DNA of 64,000 nt from Dipylidium caninum (lineage: Eukaryota > Platyhelminthes > Cestoda > Cyclophyllidea > Dipylidiidae), in the NCBI GenBank assembly GCA_017562135.1, contig QEYB01000725.1:315001-379000 (forward strand), in the 5' to 3' direction. The notes below the pieces were generated by a model that ran no database searches, was not told where the DNA came from, and saw only the letters and a program-made list of their open reading frames with translations. Position 1 is the stretch's first letter, and the number at the start of each line of letters is the position of its first letter. A program made the position numbers and the translations under genes. Below, one piece after another: positions 50,601-62,919 of the stretch.

Positions 50601-53600
50601 CCGGCGCCGGCAACACACCCGCCACCAGCACCGGCTGCCCTCGGATTGCCGGCCGTCCGCGGCGCAGTCCGCACACGGCGAAGTCGCCTGAGTCCCGCGC
50701 TACAGTCCTTCCCCCGGTAGTAAAAAGCGTTGGAACCAGCCGCCCACGGACGCAAGCTGCGGGCAGAAGGAGTGCACGCCAACAAGCGAAGTGGTTGAAT
50801 AGGTTGCTTAGGCAGCGTGCAAGTACACGGCTTCGTCAGCCCCCTCGTCCACCCGACGGCACTCCTCCGCCTCCGCCTCCGCCTCTTCTTCCTCCTCCTC
50901 TTCTTCCTCCTCCTCCTCCTCCTCCCGCGGCCATCCATTAACCGCCATTCCTTCCACGCCCTAAGTAAAAGCATCCCTTCCGTGCTGTGTGCTCCTCGCC
51001 GATCTAAAGGCGGACGCAGAGGGAGGCGCGTGAGGGGAGGAGCGCCCCGTGCCCGCCTCATCGCTCTGCGGGGGATCATTCGAGGACCTCCGTGGTCCGC
51101 ACAGATCCAGTCGAAGGAAGGAGGACGTCCTCAAACATCCGAACCCGCTGCACCGGCCATTTGGGGGCAAAAGAGACGACTTCTGCGAAAGTCAGCGACT
51201 CTTCCGTGCAAGTAGACGGTCTTCGGGATTTCTGGCCTGCCTGCTAGTGTCATGTTCAACGAACTCTCGTGTTCAACACTCAGCATCACGTGACGCTGCT
51301 GATGACTTCCCCGATGAGTGAATAAGCTCGCAGCGGGGATGGTTTTCGGGGAGTATTTTTAGAAGCCCTAAAAATAGACGCACGTGAGCGGGCGTTGTCA
51401 GTCGTCTCCTGACAGTTAAGGGCGCCGGTTGTCTTCCAAAACGTCATTTCTGTGCGTGCTCGAAGGTCTTCGCTCAAGCACAGATCCACGGCTGAAAGGG
51501 GAGACCGCTGCGATGACGGAGGCGGGGACGGTAAAGCGCTTCTCACCTTCGAATGGCCTTAATGGAAGTGCCTTGTGGAATTCGGCAACCACCCTGAAAG
51601 GCCCATCACGACGTGTCCGGGGGACATCCACTGCCGTGGCCCGGAAGGGGCGGAGGCTGCCGAGGTGGGTCGAAACTCCGCCGGCCGGCTTGAAGGGCTC
51701 TTGAGCGGGAAAGGTGGGATGGAGCCGCGCCGGCCTAGGCGCTGAGTGCCTTTCGTCCGCGTCGCCTCGGAGACGAGTTGCGAGTTCGCCGTCGCCCTCG
51801 GGACCATCCATTGCCCTGCCGCTGTGGCAAACGATCCTCCCTCTCTCTCCCAGGCAGCCTGACTTAATAGTTGGGGCCGTGGGAAAATGCTATTTTCTGA
51901 CCTTATGGAAAAGGGGCATCGAAAATGCGCAAACCCATCTGCTAACGCCATCTCCTTTGTCTGAATCTGCCCATCTTCATGGGCAAATGCGTTCTGGACG
52001 GTTTGCGGACGGAGCCGCGGACGCAGGAGTCGTGTGATAATCCGTTTGTTTCCCTCCCAAGGCATGCAGAACAATCTGATCGCGTGCATAATAATAGTCT
52101 TCCTCTGCATCATCTCCTCGTTCATCGTCGGCTTCATCGGCGTCCTCGCCCGGATGGTGCCAGCGGCTCTGGTGAACGCCTTCCTCTACCTCACCGCCTG
52201 TGAGTCTCCTCCTCCCCCGCCTCCGCCCTTCCCCTCCCCCGTGTGGATTGTGCACTTGGAAGCCTTTCGGGTTGTTGGGAAAACCACTTAGCACCGAACG
52301 AACAGCCGAAGCCAGCATAACGACTGGCCGCCGACCGACCATACGCCGACTTACGAGCCCTCGTCGCCATCACCTCGACCGTTCGACGTAAAAACCCTCC
52401 TTCTTTTCGAAGGGTGCATGTTTGGCGCAGAATAGATGCGAGAGGCAAATTCAGTGGCGAGCAGCACGGGCCTCGACACCGGGATGGGTCCGGTCCCCAA
52501 ATTTTTGGCCTGCAACTGCGAGGAAGGAGGTTCCCACCCTGGACGGTGGTGCTCCCGCCGTCCACCCGGGCTCCGAGGACGAGGAATTGAAATACTCGAC
52601 GGCGGATTTGCCTTGAGCATCGCCTCCTCCCTTCCGGAGAAGCATCCTCGCCTCGTGAAAAGGCCCAGATTAGACACTATTTTCCTCTATTACGAGTTAC
52701 CCACAGAGGCAATTTCACCTCGCACTGGTGTTCTTGCATGAGCAACTTCTCAGAAGCCTTCTCTGGCCGTGGAAAGTCCTTTCAGCCCGAGACGAAAGGC
52801 TGTAGGGATGCCCTTCCGGTGGGACAAACGACACTGCAACAGCGCGAGAAAGCAAGCGGGTAAGACGCCTTAAAACGAATTTTCAAGGCTCACACGCGTC
52901 CTTCTGCGAGGCCGCGTTCTTTCACCTTCCCGTCTCGGTCGCAAGGAGCCTTCATCTTTGACCGTGACGACGTGGCCGGCGGTTTCGAGTTGGCCTCTCG
53001 CCATGCCACGAGGCGCATCAGCGAACCGCCGTCGCCTGACTCCCGAAGTCGCTCCGCGGCGCGGCGTCTCATCGCCCTTCGCCTCCCTCCACGGCCGAGA
53101 CGCGCGAGGAGGAGGCGCAAGGCGGCCTCAGGCCGTTCCACCCTGCAAGAAGTGAGTTCTCCCTCCACCTGGCGAGGAGAGCATCGAGGCGTTTCGGGCA
53201 CACTTCTGGCGTCGCATCGGATGCTCTTATCCCGAGATGGTCGACTTTGACGGAATTGGGGAGAATCCGCGTAGACGGCTGCTCTGCCTCGCCCGTCGCG
53301 CCAGCAGTCGTGTTGGGGATGCGTTGACAGCCTGCGCCAAGCTCTCGGTGCTGAGTCCCTTCAAGAGGGGCCTGAATTTCTTCCACGAGGGCGGGTCGAC
53401 GTGGGGGGAAGAACCGGAGGCGCCTCCAGTCGCGGCTGCAGACTGGCGGACGAGGCCACGCGCCTCCGAGAATGGCGACTCACACCACATTGTGAGCTTT
53501 TTCACAAAAACCGGGGCAGTCGTGTTCGACCATCCCTAAAAACCGCTGGGATTCGCGTAACTGATTCAGGCCACTTTCCCGCGCTACCATGGCAAGTGTC

Positions 53601-55403
53601 CCCGTTTGCGGTGGCCGGGGGAAATGGGGACGACGCCGCCCCGCTGGCTCTCCTCACCTTGGCAGGAACACGCCTCTCCTGACGGAGCGACCGAGGGGTC
53701 CGTCAGGCCCTTCCCTCGGGCCTCAAGGCGGTGGAGGGTCGGGATCGCTCGAAAGAGGTCCGATTTCTCAAGAGACGACTGGCTGGAGATCCCAGCGAAG
53801 TCGGCGGCGGAGTGACCGTGTCAGCAGCAACGTATTTCCCTCTTGCATTACGGCCAAAATTTAACTCAACCTTGTTTCACTGGAATGAGCGGTGAAGTAC
53901 ACGCCAACTCCACAAAGGGTGGCCCCAGAGCGGCGAAGTGACCTCCTTTCCTTTCCCCTCCAGGTGTGTTCATAATATTCGCGAACTGCATCGAACACAT
54001 CAAAGTGAATCACGTGCAGGCCAAGTGGGGCCCCTGCTACCCGATCGTCAGCCTGCCCGCCGAGGTGAGTTTCTCCTCCGACAGCAGTGAACCCCCTGGG
54101 GGAAACTCTTCTATCGGACGGGGAGAGAGCGACTACTTCCGCCAAGACGCGTTGAGGGCAGAGGTAGGCTTTTTCGTCCCTGTTGGGCCTTCAAAGGTCG
54201 CGAAAACCACCTTCTGGAGCGTGTATCACGATTAAATGTCAACTGGAGCGCGGAGGAAATCATCTGCCGCCCTTTTTCGCAGTGTCCAGTCAAGTGTCCG
54301 AGGAGAAAGAGACGGCCAAAACCGGCTGGTCGGAGGGCGTCGCGGCGTCGTTGAGGTTTCATCGCCGCTTCGCTGGCACCTTTTGGACGAGTCCGGGGGC
54401 GATGGGTCGGCCATGGCAGGTGGCCCGAATGGTTAGAGGCAAAGTCCGCTGATGTGGCCAGAGGGTTGCAAACAGCCCAAGTTAGACAAGGTGGCCGTCG
54501 CGGGCCGCATTCGCCCCTCTGGTGTCCGCGATCCGCAGGTAGCCCCGGGGAAATGGAGCATGTTGCGTGGAAGCCGCTTCTTTAACTGTCTGAAGCTGGG
54601 GTTTCGGCCCCTGCGGAGACTTCGACGAAGGGGGTTTTGCCGAGCACAGTCATGGAAATGGTCTTCTGCGCAGTGGCTGCTACCTCAAACCGTCACAAAT
54701 GCCAAAACGTCGGGACCCCACACTGTAATGGAGGCCTCTCTACTTGGAGTTGTTAGGAATTAAGCGAACTTCAATGTTGCTCGGCAGAATTCTCCCTCAC
54801 AGACCATCTGCGCAATCAAGTGTTAGTCGCAACGGAAGACGTAGTCTGTCGCCACTTTTCACAGAGGTCGACCGACTGCTGGCCAGGCCGAGCAAATGTA
54901 CGCGAGAGGCGCACCGCTGCCCACCAGCCGCGGGCGCTCTCCTCCCCCGGAAGAGGGCTGCACAGACAATGATCACGAATCCCTCCTTGTTTCCCTTTGC
55001 TGGCCCCATTCCACGCAAAAACGCAGTGATTAGAGAGAATTTCTGGTAGTTTGAGCGCCCGTCTGCAGTCGCCTTCCTGTTGCGCGATGCGTGAGTCGAC
55101 CCGAGAGCCACCGCCGACAGGTCAGGGCGGCGCGGGCGGAGACGACTCGGCCGAATGACTGGGGGGAAGTGGAGGGGAGGAGGCACCCATGCCTCTTTCC
55201 TCGGCGACGTCATAGAGTGGGCGAGGCGACCTTCTCATGGCCTTTCGTTTGTCCAGCTCTACGATCCCCAACTGATCCGGGTGCAGTACGGCTGGCCGGT
55301 CTACCTGAATTGGGCCGTGGTAGGCGTCTTCCTGGCCTCTACCTGTGCCTGGTTTGTGCTGAAGCAAATCCTCTACGTGGAGACAGCCAAGGCTATGATC
55401 TAA
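41685..55403 (+). CDS. Four-transmembrane protein of claudin/PMP22/clarin type
   Basis: Unnamed tetraspanning membrane protein. Exons: 41685-42216, 48235-48357, 52062-52199, 53964-54064, 55257-55403; phases 1,1,1,0 agree. About 346 residues: a Pro/Ser-rich cytosolic N-terminus of about 65 residues, TM1 in LLAIATVLPLVALILVIYST, then a large first loop of about 120 residues. The loop has several cysteines and possible N-glycosylation sites (NQT, NGS, NST, NNST, NGS). TM2 is in LIACIIIVFLCIISSFIVG, TM3 in VNAFLYLTACVFIIFANCIE, then a shorter loop with WGPCYP, and TM4 in LNWAVVGVFLASTCAWFVL. The TM order and the FANCIEHIK stretch after TM3 recall clarins; the classical claudin W-GLW-C-C signature is not seen, so the family is tentative. 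A second ATG at 41700 has a better context. Introns are 6018, 3704, 1764 and 1192 nt of GC-rich repetitive DNA. The protein probably acts at the cell surface or junctions. Confidence 0.8.
44364..45236 (-). CDS. Unrecognised 290-codon open frame inside intron 1 of the four-TM gene
   Basis: A minus-strand frame antisense to the large intron. Its translation is Arg- and Ser-rich with no motif, signal peptide or membrane segment that I recognise. Local GC is high, which lengthens chance frames, and overlapping frames exist on the other strand. It is listed only because it is the longest open frame of the window; I think it is probably not a gene. Confidence 0.08.
   Translation of the reverse strand: MIFHSIREVQRLCKLKSFPTDGPFYHAPVRTRCSAATEAQLRCSRRPLGTAAKVRLGVRRVEDSGTAFPRLRATWRRREEFALPAPPSPGDVPMVELTAPREDTRPANNVRRQKCSGESTSATLAIVPRRHSCNVSAGALSTLDRRNRTLALGDDVADGIWKRAAETLLESVLMIKRFMDQTAKLPNRALEIYGREGKRCGEPLTFGPQIFQSRVDCGERSFIPAVGDRTSCCTLSCQTRQVGLLTRQFKVNFSANPRVCCDFAATGVVPMASLRGRNSESRVDSRHRGR
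45575..46025 (-). repeat. Right arm of a long inverted repeat
   Basis: The reverse complement of 37416-37891, with the properties described for that arm. It lies in intron 1 of the four-TM gene, so exon 1 of that gene sits in the 7.7-kb spacer between the arms. Transcripts of the gene would carry only this arm unless transcription starts upstream of 37416. Confidence 0.9.
46177..46207. repeat. Hexanucleotide repeat (GGCGGT)n
   Basis: About five copies of GGCGGT in intron 1 of the four-TM gene, 150 bases beyond the right inverted-repeat arm. Confidence 0.85.
46507..46518 (+). repeat. G12 homopolymer
   Basis: Twelve guanines followed by a (GGA)n tract to about 46542, in intron 1 of the four-TM gene. 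Confidence 0.85.
48930..48970. repeat. Trinucleotide repeat (CTC)n
   Basis: About thirteen perfect CTC units in intron 2 of the four-TM gene. It yields a poly-Ser frame that is not a gene. Confidence 0.9.
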
Positions 55404-58400
55404 CCCGACCGCCACGAAGTCCGCCGCCCCCCTCGCCCCTTCCCCGCCACCTCGCCCGGCCCACCTCCAACTCCCCTGTGGACCGCTTTCTTCTACTTAT
55501 TTATATACAAGTGGACATTACTGGCCGCTTATGTAATTGTAAATTTTTATCCCGATGTGGCCTGTCTGCCCCCCTCCACGCGGTCGCACAGAGAACGGCG
55601 GTTGGGGCTCTTTCGAGGCTGTCGTGTATTAACTCACTGAAAGCGCTGCGAAGAAGAAGTTCTATTCCCTAAAATTTGCGTGGTCACCTCATTGGCCGGT
55701 CGGCTGACCGCAGTGGAAGCACATAGGGCTCTTGATGTTTGGCCGGCGGTTGTGAACTCGTGGCGGTGGAGTTCGGTAGTTAGCGGAGACGCCGCAGTAA
55801 CACCAGTGTATGTGCTTGCTCATGTGAAGGTTTCGGTTTTTGCGTCGCTGTCAGTCTGGGGGAAGCTGGTGAGGTGCAACTGCGAGACAAAACGGGTGTC
55901 ATGGGTGTCCACCAGACGGCCGAACTTGGGCATTCGAGCCGTTTACCAGAGCTTCGTCCTCAAAGATGTCTGCAATCCAATTTATACGGTTGTCAAATGT
56001 GCCACTCGCGGACGACAGTTCAAACCACTGGCTCATTAATGGCAATGACGAGCTCTCATCCCCCAACTCTCCTGTACTGGGGTTCTTCCGTAAATGCTCG
56101 TCTTCTCCGCTGCTTATCGGCATTTGTGGCATGTACATTATTCAGTAATTCCCCCGAGAGGAAGTATAGTTGCCTCAAGGAGCAATTCTTTGGAGTTGAT
56201 GGGCGAGGCAACACGGTGCAATGGGTGGATGAATTCTTGGCACTACCGTCGAAAGAGGGTAAAATGCCACCGTCCAGGGCGAACTCGCGATCACGAAGCT
56301 CTATCAAGTGCATCGGTTTATCCACTTCCCGTATTCTTCAAACGAACGAGGCATGTTGAGAGCTTGGTGTTTCTGCCTGGGTGAAATGGCTACTGTGTAC
56401 ACAATGACGTTAAATTTTATACGATTCTGAGGCACTCGGGGCCAAAAAGGCGGTCTACTAAGCGCTGTCGGAAGTCCCTTGGAGGTTCATTCGTCTGCAA
56501 TTACAGGGATTTTTTATCAGCTACTTAATTAAAGTTAGTACGAAGATTTTTATCCATAGATCTGAAAGAGACACCATATCCATTAAAATAGTTTTTCTGT
56601 CCGCTCGTTGACGTGACTATGGAGAACAAATAGCTAAGAATGGTGCTGTTATTCAACAATGTGGTTAAACCGTTTGCAGTTGCATGAGGTCCCCTTTCAT
56701 CAGGGAATAAATTCTGCTTACTCTACTAACAGTCGTCCACTAATCACATTTAGGCTTATCACATTAAATCGTCGTAAGTGGGTAATCCAGGGTCGCATCA
56801 CCGAGAAATATTGCCTAATCAGATCAAATTTAGTTGTTCAGTATAAAAACATCACAATCCTGCGTGAACGCAACAGACTCTCATTACAACTGCGAAAGGC
56901 CGATTCCGATCGGAGGATTAGCAACTCATCGCAACACGACGATTCCGTAACGCCTGATGCAGTGCGAGTGCTCACGTGCCGGGAAGACTCAAGAGGGCGG
57001 AGAGAAGACCGTGTCCAGGGCAGGCTATTTTTCGCCTTCCAGAAAAACCAATCCTTCCCACCAGCGCCCCAGCAGCCTCTGCGCATTGTCAGAAATCGCC
57101 GAATTAGGTAAAGTTAAACAAAAAGGAGGTGAACAAACGTCCATGAGATTGCATCGTCGGAAAAAGAAAATGTGGTGAAAGAGTCCATTGGTGGTAGAGG
57201 AAAGGCGTCGCCTTAACGAAAACCCACCCCTCCGACGCTTGTGACCAGTTTGGGAAGCAGGTAATTTCGCCAAAATTCATTTTGTTGTCTCGGCCGGCTA
57301 TCACTCTGAAGTTGTCACCCTTTACGACTCAGAAGTTTGGCGGCGGAGCTGTCACACTTGTCTCCTTTGACGACGGCTAGGCTATGAACGCCGCCGTAGG
57401 GGACGAAAATTCCCCTTTTGCAGGCGACTTTCCATCTTTAGCCGTGAAAAAGCGCTTCGTCGAGTGGGAAAGTGTGCTAATCAGACAAAAACCTTTCACT
57501 AGGGGAAGGTTATTTCGCCAGAGTTGTCAAGTGGCACAAGTCAGTCGATTGCGGGCGGAGAACCGTGCCCATCAGCGAGGCTCCGCGATGGCCTGCTTGG
57601 CCACATTTCCATTTAAGTGCGGACGGTCTCCGTGGCAGGCGAACCGTCGGCCAGGTGGACCAAAAGCTCCCTCTTGAACTCAAATACGTCGCAGGCTGTT
57701 TTGCTTTGTATGTGCTATTTGTGGGGCGGAGGGGGGCTTGAAAACCACACGGTGGACTCCTCCCTCGCCCAGCGTAGAAGTATTGTCGAGGCGAACGCCG
57801 CGGGGCAGGGGAGGCACGGATGGGACTGTGGCAGCGCTCCTCCCGAGGGCGGTTGTGGAGACCAAACCCGAAGGCCTCTGACTCGGCGGGAGGTGTGCAG
57901 TCGGCGCGATGAATTTTGTGGAGGAGGCCAAAGCCTCCCCGCACAACGAAACCTGTTTCGGAGTTGAGTGTTCTTGAGGGGGATACCTTGAATAAAGTCG
58001 CCGAGGAGTTGTCCGCCGCCGCACTAGATCTCCCCACTCATCCAGCAGCCGATGTTTCATGTCACGAAGTCTTCAACTCATGGGACGACTACTGCAATTT
58101 CACATGAATTTACTCCACCGTCTTGTGAAAGCTGTACAATTTGGCCATGAAAACGACGACCGACGGGCGAGGACGTCGAAGCGATCAAAAGTCTTGTTGG
58201 CGTCGTCTGGACCGAAAGCAGGTCTCATAGACGCCGAGGAAGTCGACAAACGGCGGTGCAGAATCGCGGCATGCTGGTGTTTATGCCTGGCCCTGGCGGT
58301 TGTTCGGCCACTCGAGCGGAACGCGGACGAGTGCAGCGCCGAGACGCCACTCGAGCCGCCTGCAGACTTCGAGGCGGCCCCGACGTCTGTCCGCCTCGCG

Positions 58401-59060
58401 GCCACAGTTAAAATGCAGACACCGCACAGACGTCTCTGGAGACAGGCCACGCTCGCCGTGGCCTGTCTGCTGTTCGCGTCGTCATGATGGCCGGTTGTGC
58501 GTCCCGAATAATTCCACTGCGCCCCTCCTGCAGCAGCCGGTGACTGACGCCCGTCCAAGGGGACTCGTCCTTGCGGCGAGTTGGGAGGCTGGCCGCATGC
58601 GAAGGCGAATCGGACACCGCAAGTGGTTAGACCGTCGCACCGACCGCGCGGCCGTGGGTGGACTTTTCCCCTCTCATCGCGCGAACGCCCCGCAGGCGGT
58701 GTCGGGGCGGCGGCTGCCTCTGCGACACCGGCGTCTGCTCTGCAAGACGCAATTCGCACGGCCACATAGTGCGGGTGTAATTAAACACGTTTCGACCCTG
58801 GCTTTCGTCCGCCTCCGCTGCCTCCGCCGCTGCCACCTACTCGGCCGTCGCGCCCGCCCCCCTCGCCCTCCTCTGCGTCTCTAATTATGCGACGAGTGCA
58901 TAAAAGGAGCTTCTGCCAATAGCCCACATAGAGCTACTCCTCGCTCAAAGAACGGCCAATTCCTCGGTAAAGCGCAGTCCTCACGTTCACAGTTGTCCAA
59001 CTCGGAGCGACCTTGGGCAAAAGAGGAGGATAAAAACACTCCCGCACACTCGCAAACAGA

Positions 59061-59100
59061 TGCACACACACACACACACACACGCACACACGCACGCACA
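59061..59100. repeat. CA dinucleotide microsatellite
   Basis: A (CA)n run with interspersed CGCA units, in noncoding DNA. Confidence 0.9.
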
Positions 59101-59799
59101 ACAGACACGAATGCGCGTTAGTCCGCTCCCTTTCGCCCCGATCGCGCCGTCGCGGCTCTTTCGGTCGCTTTCCCTCCGACTGATGAAGACGCGCATCCGG
59201 CCGCAGAGCAAAAAGGTGTCCGACGCGTGGAGCTGCGAGCAGCGCGGCGGTCGGCGGTGCGGATAACACGAGGCCGTTAACGCCTCCGCCTCGGCGCTCC
59301 TCCCAACTCGAGTTGCGGGTGTTTATTAGCATCAAAAGTCTCGACAGTAGACAACTTGCAACGAGGCAGAACACTGCGGCCGCCCGGGTCCGCGCACCCT
59401 TAAACGCGGGGGAACCCGCAAGAGACCTGCAAACACGTGGACGTGGCCGCATTTTTGTGGGCGGAGGCGGAGGTGGCGGCCTTATCTCGTCCACCAAATG
59501 GCCGCGTCCACTTTGGTGTCAGGTGAAAAGGCGCTGGCGGATCACGCGGCTTTCGGGGCCGACTGAGGCGTGGAGCAGTCGACGAGCGTAGAAACTGCTC
59601 GGAGGGCGGCTGACCGGAGGGTCGTGTAACGAAGTGGGCGCCTGTTTGGTCAAGTGACCTGACGACTCGATGGAAGGCGGCAGATTCTGAGGGCCACTTT
59701 GTTTGGGCGGCCCTCCCGACGATTTGCTCGACATCCATCTTTCTCGGCATTCAGTGCAACTTACGGCGGAGTGGCGCGAGGCGACGGCGACTAGTGACG

Positions 59800-59840
59800 A
59801 GGGAGGAGGAAGAGGAGGAGGAGGAGGAGGAGGAGGAGAT
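59800..59840. repeat. Trinucleotide repeat (GGA)n
   Basis: About thirteen GGA/AGG units with one AGA interruption. The minus strand gives a poly-Pro/Leu/Ser frame that is not a gene. Confidence 0.88.
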
Positions 59841-61820
59841 GAAGGTAGTAGACTTTGACGGGCAACCTGCAAAGGACAAGTAAAACAGCGGCTTTTTCGG
59901 CTCCTACGGCGTGAAGGCGTGGAAGTGGCCGCGATTGGGAGCGCGAGGAAGCAGAGAAGGCGAAGACGTTCAAGGCACTTGTGACAGTATCTAATCTCTC
60001 GCCCCGGACGGCTCTTTGTCACCAGGGGAGACGCGTTTGCAGGCGGAGAGTTGCCCCGCTTGACAGTCGGGTCTGTCAGCGCCGAGGGGACATTTGCAAC
60101 TGCTTTGGGCCTCCGTGGAGCGCTTCGGCCACCAAGGCACTCGCCATTGGCACTCAAATTTGACTGCTTCTACGTGGCACCGGAGCCAGGGCCATCGCAA
60201 ATGAGATTCCTGAGCCACCCAACCTGGCGTGTTCGTTTTCCTCTCGTCCAGAGGCACTGGACAGCTCGCAGTGCTCGTCGCCCGCCTGCACGCGACATCG
60301 CCGCACTGACGGGAATGACTGACTGGCTGACTGGCTGACTGACGGTGGTCCCGGCGGAGAAGCAGCCTCGCGCCCCTCGGGCAACGATGACACAAGTGGT
60401 TGGGCGAGGGGCTGGACAAAACCTTTCCAACGGGCTGATTAGTCGCAATTCTTCGCGGTGCTGTGGATTTCTCGGCATGGATGCTGATGCCAACTCGCAG
60501 ACGCAATGGTGGCGGGGATCGTTCCGCCTCCGCCTCCTCCTCCTCCTCCTCCTCGAATGCCGCAGGGGGTAGAATAGATGCCAAAGGAGAGTTTGTCAAC
60601 TCCCACCTCCACGTGGAGGCACTCCGTCGCCGGACGTCGCGGCGGTGGCGTCGCAGCAGCCTGGAAGCAGGCGATGGGGAGGAGAAAGGACTGTTTCCCG
60701 GGCTGAGTCACCTGCTGGGGAGTCAGCCGCTCCTCACTTCGCTTTCCCCTGTCTCCCCCGCGACAGCCCTTTTTCTTCCTGCCCGACCAACCTCGCAGCG
60801 TTAGACGTCCGCTTCGAATTCGCCCTCCGCCTCGCCTCTCAGTGAACCAACAGACCCTGCAGCACCGCGGAATTTACAAAACAAGCTGAGTGTTCCACAC
60901 CTTGAATTGCGGCATGGTATCCGCCTACTGAGTGGCCTCACACATTCACCAACGTAGTCTGCCACCTTCGAGGAGTTAACGAGTCCTTTTGCACCTGCCT
61001 GCAGCATGTGGCTCCGGAACTTTGCGAATTTTGGTACACCGTTAACCGGAGAGCGATTGCGAAGAGGCTGTCCGCCTCCAAGTTCCCAACTTCCTCTCAT
61101 TTGACGCGGGAGCGCAGCCGATCTTTCGGCATGCACGTCGATAACCTCGGAGAGGGCAAGTTAGTCAGAAGTGCGGACGTGGGGCATTGGAAACACGGCC
61201 AGTGTCCATGGCCATGTGAAATCCGACGCCTCGCGAAGCCAACAGACGCCGGGGGTGCCGACAGCACCGACTCCTGTCCCCAAGCAATCGGAGACGGGAC
61301 AGGGAGAGAATCCTACCGCTGCCGGGGCGGGCGGAGGTGGGTGCCTCCGCCCGGTCGCCTCGTGGCTCTGCGGTGCCGTCTGAGCGCATCCCCACGAATC
61401 TGCAACGGGCGCGTGGCCTGCGGCGATCCCTCGGTCGCAGCTCGGCATCGCGTTTTATGCCTCCGTCGAGAGCGAGGCGACCTCGTCGCTCAGCCCACCG
61501 CGACGACGCAGCAAATGTTTTCAGCACCTTATTATACAAATAAACAATAGCTGGAGGTTGAAACACAGAGCACGTGAAGGCGCAAAGGTCCACCATCTCC
61601 GTTAATTGCTCCCCTCTGCCACCCGCAATCGCCTTTCCTTGAGACTTGCGACGCCAGCCATCAGTCGGCGCCGAGTGCGGCTGCCTCTCACTTCACTCAA
61701 AGGATTAAGATAGTTCGACTGGGCGATTAAATCGTCCATTGCTGACGTACGACCAGGTGCAACGGCACTGCATCTGACCGCGGCCTCGTCCTCTCAATTC
61801 TACCCTCCGGCGTCCTGTAA

Positions 61821-61840
61821 TCTTCCAGTTAACTGGAAGA
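61821..61840. repeat. 20-bp perfect palindrome
   Basis: TCTTCCAGTTAACTGGAAGA equals its own reverse complement, with no spacer. The inner GTTAAC is a restriction-type palindrome. It lies in noncoding DNA; a regulatory role is not shown. Confidence 0.7.
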
Positions 61841-62127
61841 CGAAACGCTTTGTCTGGGAGCTCCTCGTCTCCCCTCGACGCATCTGCCACTGGTTCTCCC
61901 GCTCACCGGTCGACGCAGGTGCGGATGTGTAATGCGGAGCAAGAAATCGGGCTGAAGAATGTCTCGGGCCAAAAAGAGGTGTTTCGGGCCTAGGCGTTGC
62001 TCTGACTTTGTCATCCCACGAACGTTGCTTTGCCCATGATATCTCTAACGCGAACAGGTCTCAGCATTCCGTGTGCAGAAGGGGTGCGCAAAGAGAATTT
62101 TAACAATCGCTAATTTTTTGGCGAAAG

Positions 62128-62919
62128 GTGCAGAAATTGATTTACACGTGCTTAAACTCGGCAGGAAAGTCACCCGTGCGAGTAACTCATCTGCAAATGG
62201 TGAAACTTTCCTTCTGCCCAGGGGGAAAACGTCATTTTACACTTCCGTTTTGCGTCGGCAGCGAAAAGTTGAGGACTGGGCTGTTCAGGCTAAAACGGTG
62301 TTTGCCTCAAATCACCCACTCGTATGCACATGAATTTGCATCGAGGGAGAAGGTGATGTACCTCGAGGAGCACTTGAAGACAACCATTAACCCACTTTTA
62401 AAGGCGTACCACCGTCCACGTATCCCACTTTCCAAGATTCTTTCCTATTCTCAAGCTAATGGGGCCTCCTCGAGGTCTACGGCTACGGGAACGGATGCTT
62501 TCTGCGGACAACCGTTACTCTTATGCGTGAGTCGAGGTGGTGGCCCCAGTCCAACCTCTACTTCGCCACACAAACGTTTAAATTCTCTCGCTGACGTGGG
62601 TCTGGTGGACTGGCAGGCCAACTTAGCAGCGGAGATTAGAAAGGAGCTGATTAAGAGGCCAAGTTGGTGGCTTTGCGAAGCATATCGCAACGGTGTATCT
62701 AATGTCTTCTGTCACGCAAACTTAGCCCGTAATTTGGTGCAAGATAATAGCAAAGTGGGTTACAGTGAAGTGGGTCGAAGGCGACCTCAACTTGTGCGAA
62801 AATGTGTGCACATGTTGGCAAGGAAACAGACGGAACGTGCAAAAGTGACCCAAGAGGAGCGGCGGCGCGTGCTCACCGCCAGATACACTTGTCCAAATGT
62901 GGGAAAACCAACCCGCTAG
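62128..62919 (+). CDS. Unrecognised open frame of about 263 codons
   Basis: A long stop-free frame in a stretch with lower GC than its surroundings, so its length is less easily explained by chance. The first codon of the open frame is GTG; the first ATG is near 62197 and another near 62356. The translation has ordinary amino-acid composition, with LEEHLKTTINPLLKAYHR and WQANLAAEIRKELIKRPSWW looking like amphipathic helices and a basic tail (RKQTERAKVTQEERRR). I recognise no family. It could be an exon of a lineage-specific gene, a decayed retrogene or chance. Confidence 0.22.
   Translation: MQKLIYTCLNSAGKSPVRVTHLQMVKLSFCPGGKRHFTLPFCVGSEKLRTGLFRLKRCLPQITHSYAHEFASREKVMYLEEHLKTTINPLLKAYHRPRIPLSKILSYSQANGASSRSTATGTDAFCGQPLLLCVSRGGGPSPTSTSPHKRLNSLADVGLVDWQANLAAEIRKELIKRPSWWLCEAYRNGVSNVFCHANLARNLVQDNSKVGYSEVGRRRPQLVRKCVHMLARKQTERAKVTQEERRRVLTARYTCPNVGKPTR

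Noticed and set aside
50312..51079. 255-codon minus-strand open frame
   Set aside because: Arg-rich low-complexity translation over CTC/TCC runs, inside intron 2 of the four-TM gene; no motif.
55091..55672. 193-codon plus-strand frame
   Set aside because: A different reading frame over the last exon of the four-TM gene; the exon's frame has TM4 and the correct phase.
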